Shown here: positions 50,164 through 59,761 of the stretch, one piece after another
Layout: the number at the start of each line of letters is the position of its first letter
How positions within the stretch are numbered: the stretch's first letter is position 1
NCBI RefSeq assembly: GCF_003994485.1
Contig: NZ_RZNJ01000002.1
Location: 247,255 to 311,254, forward strand
Reading direction: 5' to 3'
DNA from: Arsenicitalea aurantiaca
GTDB taxonomy: Bacteria > Pseudomonadota > Alphaproteobacteria > Rhizobiales > Devosiaceae
DNA: 64,000 nucleotides
Translations under genes and position numbers: made by a program
The notes under the pieces: model-generated
The model's database searches: none
Told to the model about the DNA's origin: nothing
The model's input: the letters and a program-made list of their open reading frames with translations, nothing else

Positions 50164-50988
50164 ATGTCGCGATTCTTGGCATCGAAGTGGTGGTTGGCTG
50201 CCGGGGCCTTGGCCGTCGGCCTGCTAGCGGCGTTTTTCGCCGTTGCGGCCGGACCCACTCAGGCGCGGCACTGCAGCGAGGAGCGGTTCGAGGCCGCGGC
50301 CTACATGGTCTGTACGATCGATCCGGGTCGCGATGACCTGCGACTTTTCTGGCGCGACGCCGAGGGGAAGCCCTATCGAAGCTTCTCCAATCTTGCCCGG
50401 AGCATTGAGTCTGACGGGCTGGACCTGGTGCTTGCGATGAATGCCGGCATGTATACGACCGACTTTGCCCCGCTCGGTCTGCATGTGGAGGCGGGCGAGA
50501 CGCTCCGCCGCATCGATACCCGGACAATAGACGGGCCGGCGCGGCAGGTGCCGAACTTCTACAAGAGGCCTAATGGCGTCTTTTTTGTCGGGAATGGCAC
50601 GGCAGGCATCCTGACGACTGACACCTATATTGATGAGGCGCCACCGGCAGATTTCGCCACGCAGTCCGGGCCGATGCTGGTGATCGATGGCGCGCTGCAT
50701 CCGGCATTGATCCCCGGATCTTCCGATCGGACCCGGCGCAGCGGCGTCGGGGTGTGCGCTGATGGCATGGTTCGCCTTGCGATCAGCAACGGCAATGTCA
50801 ACTTCCACGACTTCGCGCAGCTCTTCCGTCTTGGTCTCGATTGTCCCAATGCTCTCTTTCTGGATGGCGGCCGCGGCACGGGCCTCTACATGCCCGAACT
50901 GCGCCGCAACGATCGATCATGGCATGGCGGGTTCGGACCAATGCTCGGGCTCGTTGAAGAGAAAGCGGGATCGAGCGCCGCAAATTGA
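50164..50988 (+). CDS. phosphodiester glycosidase family protein
   Basis: About 274 residues from the ATG at 50164. A membrane or signal segment ('WWLAAGALAVGLLAAFFAVAAG') is followed by the NAGPA-type domain: 'LVLAMNAGMYTTDFAPLGLHVEAG', 'NGVFFVGNGTAGIL' and 'CPNALFLDGGRGTGLYMP'. In eukaryotes this fold uncovers mannose-6-phosphate; bacterial members are secreted proteins of mostly unknown substrate. It is the first host gene beyond the prophage. Confidence 0.88.
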   Translation: MSRFLASKWWLAAGALAVGLLAAFFAVAAGPTQARHCSEERFEAAAYMVCTIDPGRDDLRLFWRDAEGKPYRSFSNLARSIESDGLDLVLAMNAGMYTTDFAPLGLHVEAGETLRRIDTRTIDGPARQVPNFYKRPNGVFFVGNGTAGILTTDTYIDEAPPADFATQSGPMLVIDGALHPALIPGSSDRTRRSGVGVCADGMVRLAISNGNVNFHDFAQLFRLGLDCPNALFLDGGRGTGLYMPELRRNDRSWHGGFGPMLGLVEEKAGSSAAN

Positions 50989-51085
50989 GAACCGGGCCTT
51001 GCAATCGCCCTCTTTCCGGTTAGCTATCCGCGGCGGAAACGCCCGGGCCATGGGGCGCCTTTGACAAATCGAATGGAGAAGAGCG

Positions 51086-51385
51086 GTGTTCAAGCTGCTG
51101 TGGAGACTGATCAGCCTTGCCGCCGTGCTCGTGCTCGTTGCGTATCTCGTGGGATGGCGCGTCTTCGTCGTGCCACCGGTTGCCCCGCTCTCGGAGGGGG
51201 GTATCTTCGTGGTCACCGACATGCCGCAGCTGCAATTGCTCGACAGTCCGAGTGGATTTTGTGCGCGCGAAGGGCAGGCTAATCTGGTCTGCGCCGCAGC
51301 GATCGCAACCCGCGTCTCGCAAGCGGACATCGCCTGGCGGCTGCCGTACAACGGCTTCCTCTATTCTCTAGCCGGCGGCCGCTGA
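51086..51385 (+). CDS. small membrane-anchored protein
   Basis: 99 residues, GTG start with GGAGAAGAGCG before it. One hydrophobic helix ('LLWRLISLAAVLVLVAYLVGW') and a periplasmic part with two Cys ('FCAREGQANLVCAAA') that may form a disulfide. No family recognised; it ends in front of the GntR gene's stop. Confidence 0.65.
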   Translation: MFKLLWRLISLAAVLVLVAYLVGWRVFVVPPVAPLSEGGIFVVTDMPQLQLLDSPSGFCAREGQANLVCAAAIATRVSQADIAWRLPYNGFLYSLAGGR

Positions 51386-51392
51386 AGCGCCG

Positions 51393-52088
51393 CTACTCGA
51401 AATAGTCGGGCAATTCGGTCTTGGCCCTTGCCAGCAGCTCCTCGATACGGCTGAGGTGAAGCCGCATCGCCCCTTCGGAGGCATCTGCGTCGCGCGCCGC
51501 AAGGGCAGCGATGATGGCGCGATGCTCTCCAATGGTCCGCGGCGTCGCGCCTGCAAGTGTCATGAACCGCACCCGGTCGAGCTGCATTTTCTGATCGTCG
51601 ATGAAGGCCCAGGCAAACTCGACCCCCGCGATGCGGGCGATTTCCTCGTGAAAGGCCTCGTCATGCCTGTGGAAGGTCACGAGATCGCCCCGGTCGGCCG
51701 CCTTCTCCTGTGCCGCGATCAGCGATTCGAGGGTTGCGATATCGGTGGCGACGGCCACGCGAGCGGCGCGCCGCACGATCTCGACTTCGATTGCCTCCCG
51801 GATGAAGCGCGCCCGAAGCACGGCGCGCTCGGAAATCTTGACGACCGTCGTTGCGCGCTTGGGGCGCACCAGCACGAGCCCCGATTGCGAGAGCCGGATG
51901 AAGGCTTCGCGCACCGGCTGCCGTGACACGCCGTATCGCATGCCGATATCGGTCTCCGAGATTTGGTCGCCGGGCCGCAATTCGAGGCGCATGATCTCCT
52001 CGCGCAACGCCGAGACGATGCGTGATGCATGGGTATCGGCCGCGTGCTCGGGACCCGCGATAGCCGCGTCAGCATCCGCCATTGCCAT
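51393..52088 (-). CDS. GntR-family transcriptional regulator (FCD/FadR type)
   Basis: 231 residues. N-terminal winged HTH ('RIVSALREEIMRLELRPGDQISETDIGMRYGVSRQPVREAFIRL') and a C-terminal all-helical FCD domain with the metal-binding Asp/His set ('FHRHDEAFHEEIAR', 'EHRAIIAAL'). FCD regulators usually sense small carboxylates. The ATG at 52088 has AGGAGTGAACC before it. It diverges from the methyltransferase gene, 152 bases away. The regulated genes cannot be told. Confidence 0.93.
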   Translation of the reverse strand: MAMADADAAIAGPEHAADTHASRIVSALREEIMRLELRPGDQISETDIGMRYGVSRQPVREAFIRLSQSGLVLVRPKRATTVVKISERAVLRARFIREAIEVEIVRRAARVAVATDIATLESLIAAQEKAADRGDLVTFHRHDEAFHEEIARIAGVEFAWAFIDDQKMQLDRVRFMTLAGATPRTIGEHRAIIAALAARDADASEGAMRLHLSRIEELLARAKTELPDYFE

Positions 52089-52240
52089 GGGTTCACTCCT
52101 GTGCCGCACACTCCTGCATCCAAAGCAGCGACCATGCAATGGGTCATGCGTTGGATACGGCGACCCGCCCTGGCCTTGAACGGGGTCTGTGGTGCGGCTA
52201 TGACGGTCCGCGTTGAAACCGCTTCGGGAACATACGCCAG

Positions 52241-52900
52241 ATGGTCGACTTCGAACATGCACGCCGGGTCATGGTCGATACCCAGCTTCGCCCCGGCGGC
52301 ATCACCGATCGCCGCGTTCTTGCCGCGATGGGCCGCGTGCCGCGTGAAGTCTTCGTGCCGGAGGCCCGCCGGGAGCTGGCCTACATCGACGATTTGCAGG
52401 CTCTGGACGCTGACACCGGCCCGCGCGCGCTTCCCGCGCCGGCAGCGCTGGCCAAGCTGCTGCAGCTGGCCGAGATCCGCTCTACCGACCGGGTGCTCGA
52501 TGTCGCGTGCGGCACGGGATATTCGACCGCCGTCGTTTCGGCCCTGGGCCAGGAGGTCGTGGGCCTCGAGCCCGACACGGCACTTGCAGATCAGGCCCGG
52601 GAAGCCATCGGCCTTCTCGGTCTCGGCAATGCGCGCATCGTCGCCGGATGGCTCGACGCGCTCGCCGGTGAGGAGCCCTTTGACGTCGTGGTGGTCGGCG
52701 CTGCCGCCGGGCAATTGCCTCAAGAGCTGTTCGATCTGATCGCGCCAGGAGGGCGCCTCGTCGCCGTGGTGCAGGATGGTGTTGCCTCCGCTGCCAGCCT
52801 GCACGTCAAGTCCGCGTCAGGCGTTGCCGCCCGCGAAGCGTTCAATCTCTATCTTCCACCGATCGGCGAACTGGGACGGGCCGCCGAGTTCGTGTTCTAG
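52241..52900 (+). CDS. pcm: protein-L-isoaspartate O-methyltransferase-like protein
   Basis: 219 residues of the PCMT family. 'RRVMVDTQLRPGGITDRRVLAAMGRVPREVFVP' is the usual N-terminal substrate part and 'RVLDVACGTGYSTAVVSALGQEVVGLEPD' the SAM-binding motif I. In alphaproteobacteria this shorter type regularly stands before tolC, as here, so it may have a role other than protein repair. Confidence 0.92.
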   Translation: MVDFEHARRVMVDTQLRPGGITDRRVLAAMGRVPREVFVPEARRELAYIDDLQALDADTGPRALPAPAALAKLLQLAEIRSTDRVLDVACGTGYSTAVVSALGQEVVGLEPDTALADQAREAIGLLGLGNARIVAGWLDALAGEEPFDVVVVGAAAGQLPQELFDLIAPGGRLVAVVQDGVASAASLHVKSASGVAAREAFNLYLPPIGELGRAAEFVF

Positions 52901-53043
52901 GGGAAAGCTCGCGCTAACCATTTGCTGGCATCGTTTTGACACAAGACTGCGCCACAGCAGCGTCTCGGGTTTCCTCAGCATCTGTGCCGGCCGGTTGCTT
53001 ATGGCAATGAACGGCCTGGCCCGTCCGGTCGGAGAATTGCCTC

Positions 53044-54429
53044 ATGAAGTCCATCCGTCCCCTGCGCCGGCTAGCCCTGGCGCTCGCCATGACGGCTTCC
53101 CTGCCGGGACTTGCCCAGGCGCAGTCGCTGCGCGAGGCACTGGAATACGCCTATACGAACAATCCGAACATCGCCTCAGCCCTTCTGAGCGTGAAGTCTT
53201 CGGCCGAGGACATTGCGCTGAGACGCGCCAGCCAGCGCCCGAGCATCGGCCTCAACGCCGACGTAGGGGCAAGTTTTTCGGTGATGGGCAGTACCGACAC
53301 TCCGCTCGGCCCCAGTGGCCCCAGCTCCTCGTTCAATACGAGCTACGGGCTGGACATGGATTTCCGGCAGAACGTATTCGACAACAATCGCTCCAACTCA
53401 CAGCTTGAGCAGGCCCGGGCACTGACCGAGCTCAGCACCTATGCATTGCGCAATCAGGAACAGAACGTCCTGCTTTCTGTCGCGCAGGCCTACATGAACG
53501 TCGTGCGCGACACCCAGCTCGTGCAATTGCGACAGGACAACGTGGCCTTCTTCCAGCGCCAGGTCGGATCCGCGGAAGACCGGCTCCGGCTCGGGGAGGG
53601 GACGCGCACCGACGTCTCCCAGGCACAGACGCGGCTCGCCCAGGGTGTTGCATCCTACCAGGCAGCGATTGCGAGCCTGCAGTCGAGCCAGGCGAGCTTC
53701 CAGCGCTGGGTGGGCCGTCCGCCGCAGGGGCTGAACGGCAGCTTCGATTTTTCGCCCTACGTGCCGGGCAGCCTCGACCAGGCCATCGCCTCGGCAGACA
53801 ATCGGCACCCGGCCATCCTGACGGCGGCGGCGTCCGTGCGCGCTTCGCAGGCAGGCGCGGATGCGGCCCGGGCAGCGTTCGGGCCGACACTCAACATGAT
53901 CGGTTCGCTCTGTGCCCTGGGCTGCTTTGGCGGAAACACGCCTGGCATGTCCGGCAATGTCGGCCTGCAGCTGTCGATCCCGCTCTACCAGGGTGGAGCG
54001 CTCGGCGCGACCATGCGCAAGGCGAACATCGAGACCATGCGCAGCGAAGTGGATGCCCTTGCGGTCCGAGATCAGGTTCGCGAATCGGTCATCTCCGCAT
54101 GGTCGACCCTCCAGAACGCAACCGCCCAAATCCAGTCCGCCCAGCAGGCCGTGTCGGCAGGGCAGCTGGTTGTCGAAGGCATTGTGCAGGAGCGGGACGT
54201 CGGGCAGCGGACGACCCTGGACGTGCTCGATGCGCAGGCTGAGCTGACCACCGCGCGCGAGGGCCTGATCGGCGCCAATGCAAGCCGGGTGATCGCTGCC
54301 TTCTCACTGATTGCTGCGACCGGCCGGCTCTCACCTTCCGATCTAGGCCTCCGCGTCGAGGTCAAGTCCGCCGAAGGCTACGTGCAGCAGGTCGAGGACG
54401 TGTGGCAGGAACTGCGCGCCCTGCAGTAG
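53044..54429 (+). CDS. tolC: TolC-family outer membrane channel
   Basis: 461 residues. The signal peptide ('MKSIRPLRRLALALAMTASL', cut after AQA) is followed by the two TolC repeats with 'LREALEYAYTNNPNIASALLSV' and 'LGEGTRTDVSQAQTRLAQG', and in the second half 'DVGQRTTLDVLDAQAELTTAR'. It forms the trimeric exit duct for type I secretion and multidrug pumps. No pump genes are adjacent, which is common in the order. Length is normal. Confidence 0.95.
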   Translation: MKSIRPLRRLALALAMTASLPGLAQAQSLREALEYAYTNNPNIASALLSVKSSAEDIALRRASQRPSIGLNADVGASFSVMGSTDTPLGPSGPSSSFNTSYGLDMDFRQNVFDNNRSNSQLEQARALTELSTYALRNQEQNVLLSVAQAYMNVVRDTQLVQLRQDNVAFFQRQVGSAEDRLRLGEGTRTDVSQAQTRLAQGVASYQAAIASLQSSQASFQRWVGRPPQGLNGSFDFSPYVPGSLDQAIASADNRHPAILTAAASVRASQAGADAARAAFGPTLNMIGSLCALGCFGGNTPGMSGNVGLQLSIPLYQGGALGATMRKANIETMRSEVDALAVRDQVRESVISAWSTLQNATAQIQSAQQAVSAGQLVVEGIVQERDVGQRTTLDVLDAQAELTTAREGLIGANASRVIAAFSLIAATGRLSPSDLGLRVEVKSAEGYVQQVEDVWQELRALQ

Positions 54430-54587
54430 GCTCGCGAGGGTTTGACCGAATCTTCGGGGGGAAACCCTTTGGTCGCAATGCGCTCAGGTTCCGCTGGCGC
54501 GGCGTGCAAGCTAAGGTCTTCATTAACGAATCAAGCGGTGTGCCGCGGGCGGTATGATCCCCGTTCGGGCCACCCGGTGAGGCCGTG

Positions 54588-55508
54588 ATGAACAAGCCTG
54601 CACATAAAGAGCCTTCCATGGACGAGATCTTGTCGTCCATTCGGCAGATCATAGCCGATGATGACGCTTCCGGCGCCGAGCGTAAGCCCTATGTCGCGCC
54701 GATCCCGACGGCGGCGCCTTATCCTCGAATGTCGGCTCCCGAACCCGATACGAGGCCGTCGGATCGTCCGTTTCCAGCAATGGCCAGCGCCCCCTCGCGC
54801 CCGGCCGACATGCGCAACGAGGAGGCTGGTCCCGTGTCATCGCCCGCATCTGAGGCTTCGCGGCCCGTACCGCAGCTGCCGTCCTACCTGACGGCCAATC
54901 CCGGGCCGCAGTCAGGAAGCGCTTCTCGCGGAGAGGAGACGACGCCCCTGGCGCTGAGCCCCGAACAGATTCTGGACGGCGATGAGCCTGAGGGGCCGGA
55001 AGCAGTGCTCGAAGCGGCCGATGAAAGCTACGGTGCCGCTGCCGAACTGGTCGATCCTGAAGATATCGCCTTTGCCGGAGAAGAGGACGAGGCCCGCAGT
55101 GCCATGGGCCGGACCTCCGCCGCCCCCACTGCGGGATCGCGACCGGTACAGGCCTCGGGCCCTGCTGGCCGCCCTTATGAACGTCCGCAGGTCTCCCAGC
55201 TATCGAGCTCGACCGTGCCCCCCGCACCGTCACGCGTCAACGCCCCACGGACCTCCACCATGCCTGACCCGACCCTGTCGCAGGAGATGGCGGACCGCCT
55301 GATTGGTCCGGCGACCGACGCTGCGGTGCAGCAGACCTTTGCACGCCTCAGCTCGCAAAGCCCAGTCGGGCAGGGCGTCACGGTGGAGTCCATGATGCGC
55401 GAGATGCTGAGGCCGATGCTCAAGGAATGGCTGGACGAAAACCTGCCTTCCGTCGTCGAGCGCATGGTCGAGCGCGAGATCGCCCGGATTTCCCGCGGCG
55501 GCAACTGA
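54588..55508 (+). CDS. popZ: PopZ-type polar organizing protein (DUF2497)
   Basis: 306 residues. The N-terminal helix 'EPSMDEILSSIRQIIADDD' is the conserved partner-binding segment. A long disordered Pro/Ala/Ser/Glu-rich middle (about 30-235) follows, and the C-terminal 'MMREMLRPMLKEWLDENLPSVVERMVEREIARI' is the oligomerisation helix. PopZ builds a polar hub that holds the chromosome origin in alphaproteobacteria. Placement directly before valS is conserved in the group. Confidence 0.9.
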   Translation: MNKPAHKEPSMDEILSSIRQIIADDDASGAERKPYVAPIPTAAPYPRMSAPEPDTRPSDRPFPAMASAPSRPADMRNEEAGPVSSPASEASRPVPQLPSYLTANPGPQSGSASRGEETTPLALSPEQILDGDEPEGPEAVLEAADESYGAAAELVDPEDIAFAGEEDEARSAMGRTSAAPTAGSRPVQASGPAGRPYERPQVSQLSSSTVPPAPSRVNAPRTSTMPDPTLSQEMADRLIGPATDAAVQQTFARLSSQSPVGQGVTVESMMREMLRPMLKEWLDENLPSVVERMVEREIARISRGGN

Positions 55509-55652
55509 ATAGAGTCGCTGCACCGGCGCGCGCCGTCCCGGCGCTGTTGACTTCGCACCCCCGCTCGCGCTTAGAACCACTACCGATTTTCAAGGCCGGC
55601 TCTGCGCCCCAAGGGGGCGCGGGGCGGGCCGCTGCAGTTTGCGAGTCCGACA

Positions 55653-58496
55653 ATGATCGAAAAGACCTATGAGCCCGCCTCAGTCGAAGGGCGCATCTAC
55701 CAGGCTTGGCTCGACGCCGAGGCCTTCGCCGCCGGCGCGGGTGCCGAACCGGGCGCCGAAACCTTCTCGATCGTCATCCCGCCCCCAAACGTCACGGGTA
55801 GCCTGCATATCGGGCACGCGCTCAACAACACTATCCAGGACATCCTGATCCGCTTCGAGCGTATGCGCGGCAAGGATGTGCTGTGGCAGCCGGGCACCGA
55901 TCATGCCGGGATCGCCACGCAGATGATCGTCGAGCGGAGGCTGATGGAGAACCAGCAGCCCGGCCGGCGCGAACTGGGGCGCGAGGAATTTCTCAAGCGC
56001 GTCTGGGAATGGAAGGCCGAGAGCGGCGGCACCATCATGAATCAGCTGAAGCGCCTCGGCGCCTCGGCCGATTTCTCGCGCGAGCGCTTCACCATGGACG
56101 AAGGGCTGTCCGAAGCCGTCCGCGAGGTGTTCATCGCGCTCTATCGCAAGGGCCTGATCTATCGCGCCAAGCGACTCGTGAACTGGCATCCGGTGCTTGA
56201 GACCGCCATCTCCGATCTCGAAGTCGAGAACATCGAGACGGACGGCAAGATGTGGCATCTGCGCTATCCGGTCGAAAATTCCGAGGATCATATCGTCGTT
56301 GCCACGACGCGCCCCGAAACCATGCTCGGTGACGTGGCCGTTGCGGTTCATCCCGAAGACGAGCGCTACCAGCACCTGATCGGCAAATACGTCATCCTGC
56401 CGCTGGTCGGCAGACGCATTCCGATTGTGGGCGACGAGTATGCTGATCCCGAGTTGGGCTCGGGTGCGGTCAAGATCACGCCTGCGCACGACTTCAACGA
56501 TTTCGAGGTTGGGCTGCGGCACAACCTCCGGCCCATCAACATCTTCACCACAGCCGCCCGCATCAACGGCTATGCGCCTAAGGATTATCGCGGGCTCGAC
56601 CGGTTCGAGGCGCGCGCCAAGGTGCTGGTGGACCTCGAAGCCATCGACGCCGTCATGTGGGTCGAAGACAAGAAGATCATGGTCCCCTACGACGAAAAGT
56701 CCAAGCAGGTGGTCATCGAGCCGTTCCTGACCGACCAGTGGTTCGTCAATGCCGAAGTGCTCGCTCAACGCGCGCTCGCCGCCGTGCGCGAGGGGCGGAC
56801 GAAATTCGTGCCGCAGAACTGGGAAAACACCTATTTCTCCTGGATGGAGAACATCAAGCCCTGGTGCATTTCGCGCCAGCTCTGGTGGGGCCACCAGATC
56901 CCCGCCTGGTACGGGCCGCGCCTTTCGACCGATCCCGATTTCGGTAATGCCGACAAGGGACCGAAAGTGTTCGTGGGCGCAACGGAAGAGGAAGCGATCG
57001 CCGAAGCCAAGTCCTATTACGGCCGGCCGGTGACGGTGTTCAACCAGGGCTTGACCTCCGGTGGGTATCAGGAGGCTTTCACCCAGTTCGAAACCGTCCA
57101 GCGCGCGCGCAAGCAACCCGAGCTGCTCGCCAAGCTCAAGGAAACCGATCCCTTCGCCGAACTGCAGGACTCCAAGGCGCCTATCCATCGCGACGAGGAC
57201 GTTCTCGATACCTGGTTCTCCTCTGCGCTCTGGCCGTTCTCGACCCTGGGCTGGCCCGAGGATACCCCCGAGCTGCGCAAATACTACCAGACCGACGTGC
57301 TGGTCACCGGGTTCGACATCATCTTCTTCTGGGTGGCCCGGATGATGATGATGGGCATCGAGTTCCTCGACGAAGAGCCGTTCCACACAGTCTACGTGCA
57401 TGCGCTGGTGCGCGACGAGCACGGCGCCAAGATGAGCAAGACCAAGGGCAACGTCATCGATCCGCTGAGCCTCGTCGACGGCTATGGCGCCGATGCCACG
57501 CGCTTCACCCTCGCCGCCATGGCTGCGCAGGGCAGGGACCTTCGGCTCGCCATGAGCCGGGTGGAAGGCTATCGGAACTTCGTCACCAAGCTCTGGAATG
57601 CCGCCCGCTTCCTCGAGATGAACGAGTGCCGGCGCGTCGAGGGATACGATCCCAGGGCCAACACGCTGGCGCTCAACCGCTGGATCGTAAGCGCCACGCA
57701 CCGCGCGGTGGGTGCCGTTACCAAAGGCATCGAGGACTTCAAGTTCAACGAAGCCGCCAACGCCGCCTACGACTTCGTCTGGGGCGTCTTCTGCGACTGG
57801 TATGTGGAACTCGCCAAGCCGGTGCTGACGGGTGAGGATGAGGCCGCCAAGGCCGAGACACGCGCCACCGCGGCCTTTGCACTCGATCAGATCCTGAAGC
57901 TCCTCCACCCCTTCATGCCTTTCGTCACCGAAGAGCTCTGGGGCGAAACGGGCAAGATCGGCCCGGCGCGCGAGAAACTGCTGATCGTCTCGCGCTGGCC
58001 GGACCTGTCGGGGCTGGAGGATGCTGACGCAGATGCCGAGATGGACTGGCTCATCCAGCTCGTCTCCGGGATCCGCTCGGTTCGCACGGAGATGAATGTG
58101 CCTGCCGGTGCCAAGATCGCGCTTCAGATCATCGGCGCAGGCGAAGAGACGGGCACGCGCGTCGAAGCCAACCTTGCCGCTATCGAGCGGCTCGCCCGGC
58201 TCGAATCGGTCAGCTACGGTTCGGAGGTCCCGGCCGGCTCGGCGCAGATCATTCTGGGCGAAGCGGTTTTCGCGCTGCCGCTGGCTGGCGTCATCGATCT
58301 CTCGGTCGAACGGGCGCGTCTCGAAAAGGACGTCGCCAAGATCGACGACGAGATCGCCAAGATCGATAAGAAGCTGGGCAATGAGCAGTTCGTCGCCAAG
58401 GCTCCCGAGGAGGTGATCGAGGAGCAGCGGACCCGGCGTTCGGACGCCGCCGACCGTCGCAAAAAGCTCCTTGAGGCGCTGGCCCGCCTCACCTGA
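55653..58496 (+). CDS. valS: valyl-tRNA synthetase
   Basis: 947 residues, class I synthetase. HIGH is in 'PPPNVTGSLHIGHALNNT' (about 47-64) and KMSKS in 'GAKMSKTKGNV' near 595. The editing domain shows 'TTRPETMLGDVAVAVHPED', and the anticodon-binding domain and C-terminal coiled coil ('LSVERARLEKDVAKIDDEIAKIDKK') are complete. The GTG-like alternatives upstream are not needed: ATG at 55653 fits. A GCGCCCC/GGGGCGC hairpin lies at 55604-55620 in its leader. Confidence 0.98.
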   Translation: MIEKTYEPASVEGRIYQAWLDAEAFAAGAGAEPGAETFSIVIPPPNVTGSLHIGHALNNTIQDILIRFERMRGKDVLWQPGTDHAGIATQMIVERRLMENQQPGRRELGREEFLKRVWEWKAESGGTIMNQLKRLGASADFSRERFTMDEGLSEAVREVFIALYRKGLIYRAKRLVNWHPVLETAISDLEVENIETDGKMWHLRYPVENSEDHIVVATTRPETMLGDVAVAVHPEDERYQHLIGKYVILPLVGRRIPIVGDEYADPELGSGAVKITPAHDFNDFEVGLRHNLRPINIFTTAARINGYAPKDYRGLDRFEARAKVLVDLEAIDAVMWVEDKKIMVPYDEKSKQVVIEPFLTDQWFVNAEVLAQRALAAVREGRTKFVPQNWENTYFSWMENIKPWCISRQLWWGHQIPAWYGPRLSTDPDFGNADKGPKVFVGATEEEAIAEAKSYYGRPVTVFNQGLTSGGYQEAFTQFETVQRARKQPELLAKLKETDPFAELQDSKAPIHRDEDVLDTWFSSALWPFSTLGWPEDTPELRKYYQTDVLVTGFDIIFFWVARMMMMGIEFLDEEPFHTVYVHALVRDEHGAKMSKTKGNVIDPLSLVDGYGADATRFTLAAMAAQGRDLRLAMSRVEGYRNFVTKLWNAARFLEMNECRRVEGYDPRANTLALNRWIVSATHRAVGAVTKGIEDFKFNEAANAAYDFVWGVFCDWYVELAKPVLTGEDEAAKAETRATAAFALDQILKLLHPFMPFVTEELWGETGKIGPAREKLLIVSRWPDLSGLEDADADAEMDWLIQLVSGIRSVRTEMNVPAGAKIALQIIGAGEETGTRVEANLAAIERLARLESVSYGSEVPAGSAQIILGEAVFALPLAGVIDLSVERARLEKDVAKIDDEIAKIDKKLGNEQFVAKAPEEVIEEQRTRRSDAADRRKKLLEALARLT

Positions 58497-58528
58497 TAGC
58501 GAACTCTTTATGCGATAAAGCGTATTGC

Positions 58529-58550
58529 GGGAGGCGTGTTTACGCCTCCC
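58529..58550. terminator. hairpin after valS
   Basis: GGGAGGCGT and ACGCCTCCC form a perfect 9-bp stem with a GTTT loop, 33 bases beyond the valS stop. There is no U-run after it, so it may act as a weak or Rho-assisted transcript end or an RNA stabiliser. Confidence 0.5.
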
Positions 58551-58939
58551 AAACCCTCAAGTGCTGTTTTTGCAACAGCAACTTCGAATCCCGCCCCTGG
58601 GCCCCTTCCGTCAACCTTTTGGCGACACCCCGCGCCACAATCTAACCCTAAACAAGGGGGAGAACCGGATGCGGGCGGGCAAGTCGCGAGTGAGAGAAAC
58701 CGGAGTAGTCCGGCACCTCGATCTTTGGCCCCTCGACCCGTCAATTGAATATCGATCCGGAGAGCTGCCGGCCCTTGAGGCATCGTGCACGCAATCTCCG
58801 GGCACAGGTGAGGCGCATAGCCTGATGATCCCGCGCGTAGCGCACGGGCTCTCTGGCCGGCGTCAGGTGATGTCAGTGTGCTCCGCCAGTCGCGGCAGGT
58901 CTTATCCTGTTGCCGTCGGATGGGGCGAGAGGGAGTACC
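58551..58939. promoter_or_regulatory. 389-base region before exoR, no gene seen
   Basis: No reading frame here has convincing composition or a ribosome site. It must carry the exoR promoter and leader. GAGAGGGAG just before the exoR ATG is the ribosome site. Confidence 0.5.
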
Positions 58940-59749
58940 ATGCGGACATTTAGGGTCAGCAATACCCTGATCTCCGTTGCCCTGGGATCGATGGTGGCCG
59001 TCCTGGCCGCCGGGCTTCCCGCACGGGCGCAGACGGCGGTAGACGCAGCGCTGAACATGGCCAACATGCTCGATGGCGCTGGCGGAGGCATATCGAACGA
59101 CGATCTCGTTTCGGCCCTGCAGGATGCTGCGGCGGCGGGGCAGCCCATGGCCTTGTGGCAGCTCGGGACCATGTACGAAACCGGGCAGGGCGTGCAGAAG
59201 GACCGCGCCAAGGCGTTCGGCTATTTCTCCCAGATCGCCAATGACCATGCCGACACGCCGCCGCGCGGCGTCGAGGCGGACATCGTTGCCCAATCCTTCG
59301 TGAAGGTCGGCGAGTATTATCGCGAAGGCTTGCCGGATGCGGGTATCCCCAAGGACCAGGAGCGTTCAAACGCGCTGATGTTCCACGCCGCCTCCTATTT
59401 TGGGGATGCCGACGCACAGTATCGGATCGGTCAGCTCTACCTTGAGGAAAGCGAACTGGGGGGCAATGCACTGCAAAGCGCACGCTGGCTCTCTCTGGCA
59501 GCACGCAAGGGGCACGCGCCAGCACAGGCGCGACTGGGCGACATGCTCTTCAACGGCGATGGCCTCGAGGCTCAGCCCGTAGAAGGCCTGATGTGGCTGA
59601 CGGTCGCCAACCGGCGTTCTACCGGCACCATGGACGAGGCCTGGATTAAGGACATGCTCAACAGTGCCATGTCCGTCGCCAGCCCCGAGCAGCGCACAGA
59701 GGCCGTGCGAATGGCCGATTCTCTCGGAAACCGCTTCGGCGGCCTCTAA
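58940..59749 (+). CDS. exoR: ExoR-like periplasmic Sel1-repeat regulator
   Basis: 269 residues, close to the 268 of rhizobial ExoR. A signal peptide ('TLISVALGSMVAVLAAGLPARA') precedes Sel1/TPR-like repeats: 'MALWQLGTMYETGQGVQKDRAKAFGYFSQIA', 'DADAQYRIGQLYLEES' and 'APAQARLGDMLFNGDG'. In rhizobia ExoR binds and inhibits the sensor kinase ChvG/ExoS and is degraded under acid stress, which switches on exopolysaccharide genes. The neighbour exodeoxyribonuclease gene agrees with rhizobial gene order. Confidence 0.85.
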   Translation: MRTFRVSNTLISVALGSMVAVLAAGLPARAQTAVDAALNMANMLDGAGGGISNDDLVSALQDAAAAGQPMALWQLGTMYETGQGVQKDRAKAFGYFSQIANDHADTPPRGVEADIVAQSFVKVGEYYREGLPDAGIPKDQERSNALMFHAASYFGDADAQYRIGQLYLEESELGGNALQSARWLSLAARKGHAPAQARLGDMLFNGDGLEAQPVEGLMWLTVANRRSTGTMDEAWIKDMLNSAMSVASPEQRTEAVRMADSLGNRFGGL

Positions 59750-59761
59750 AGGCCTTCGCCC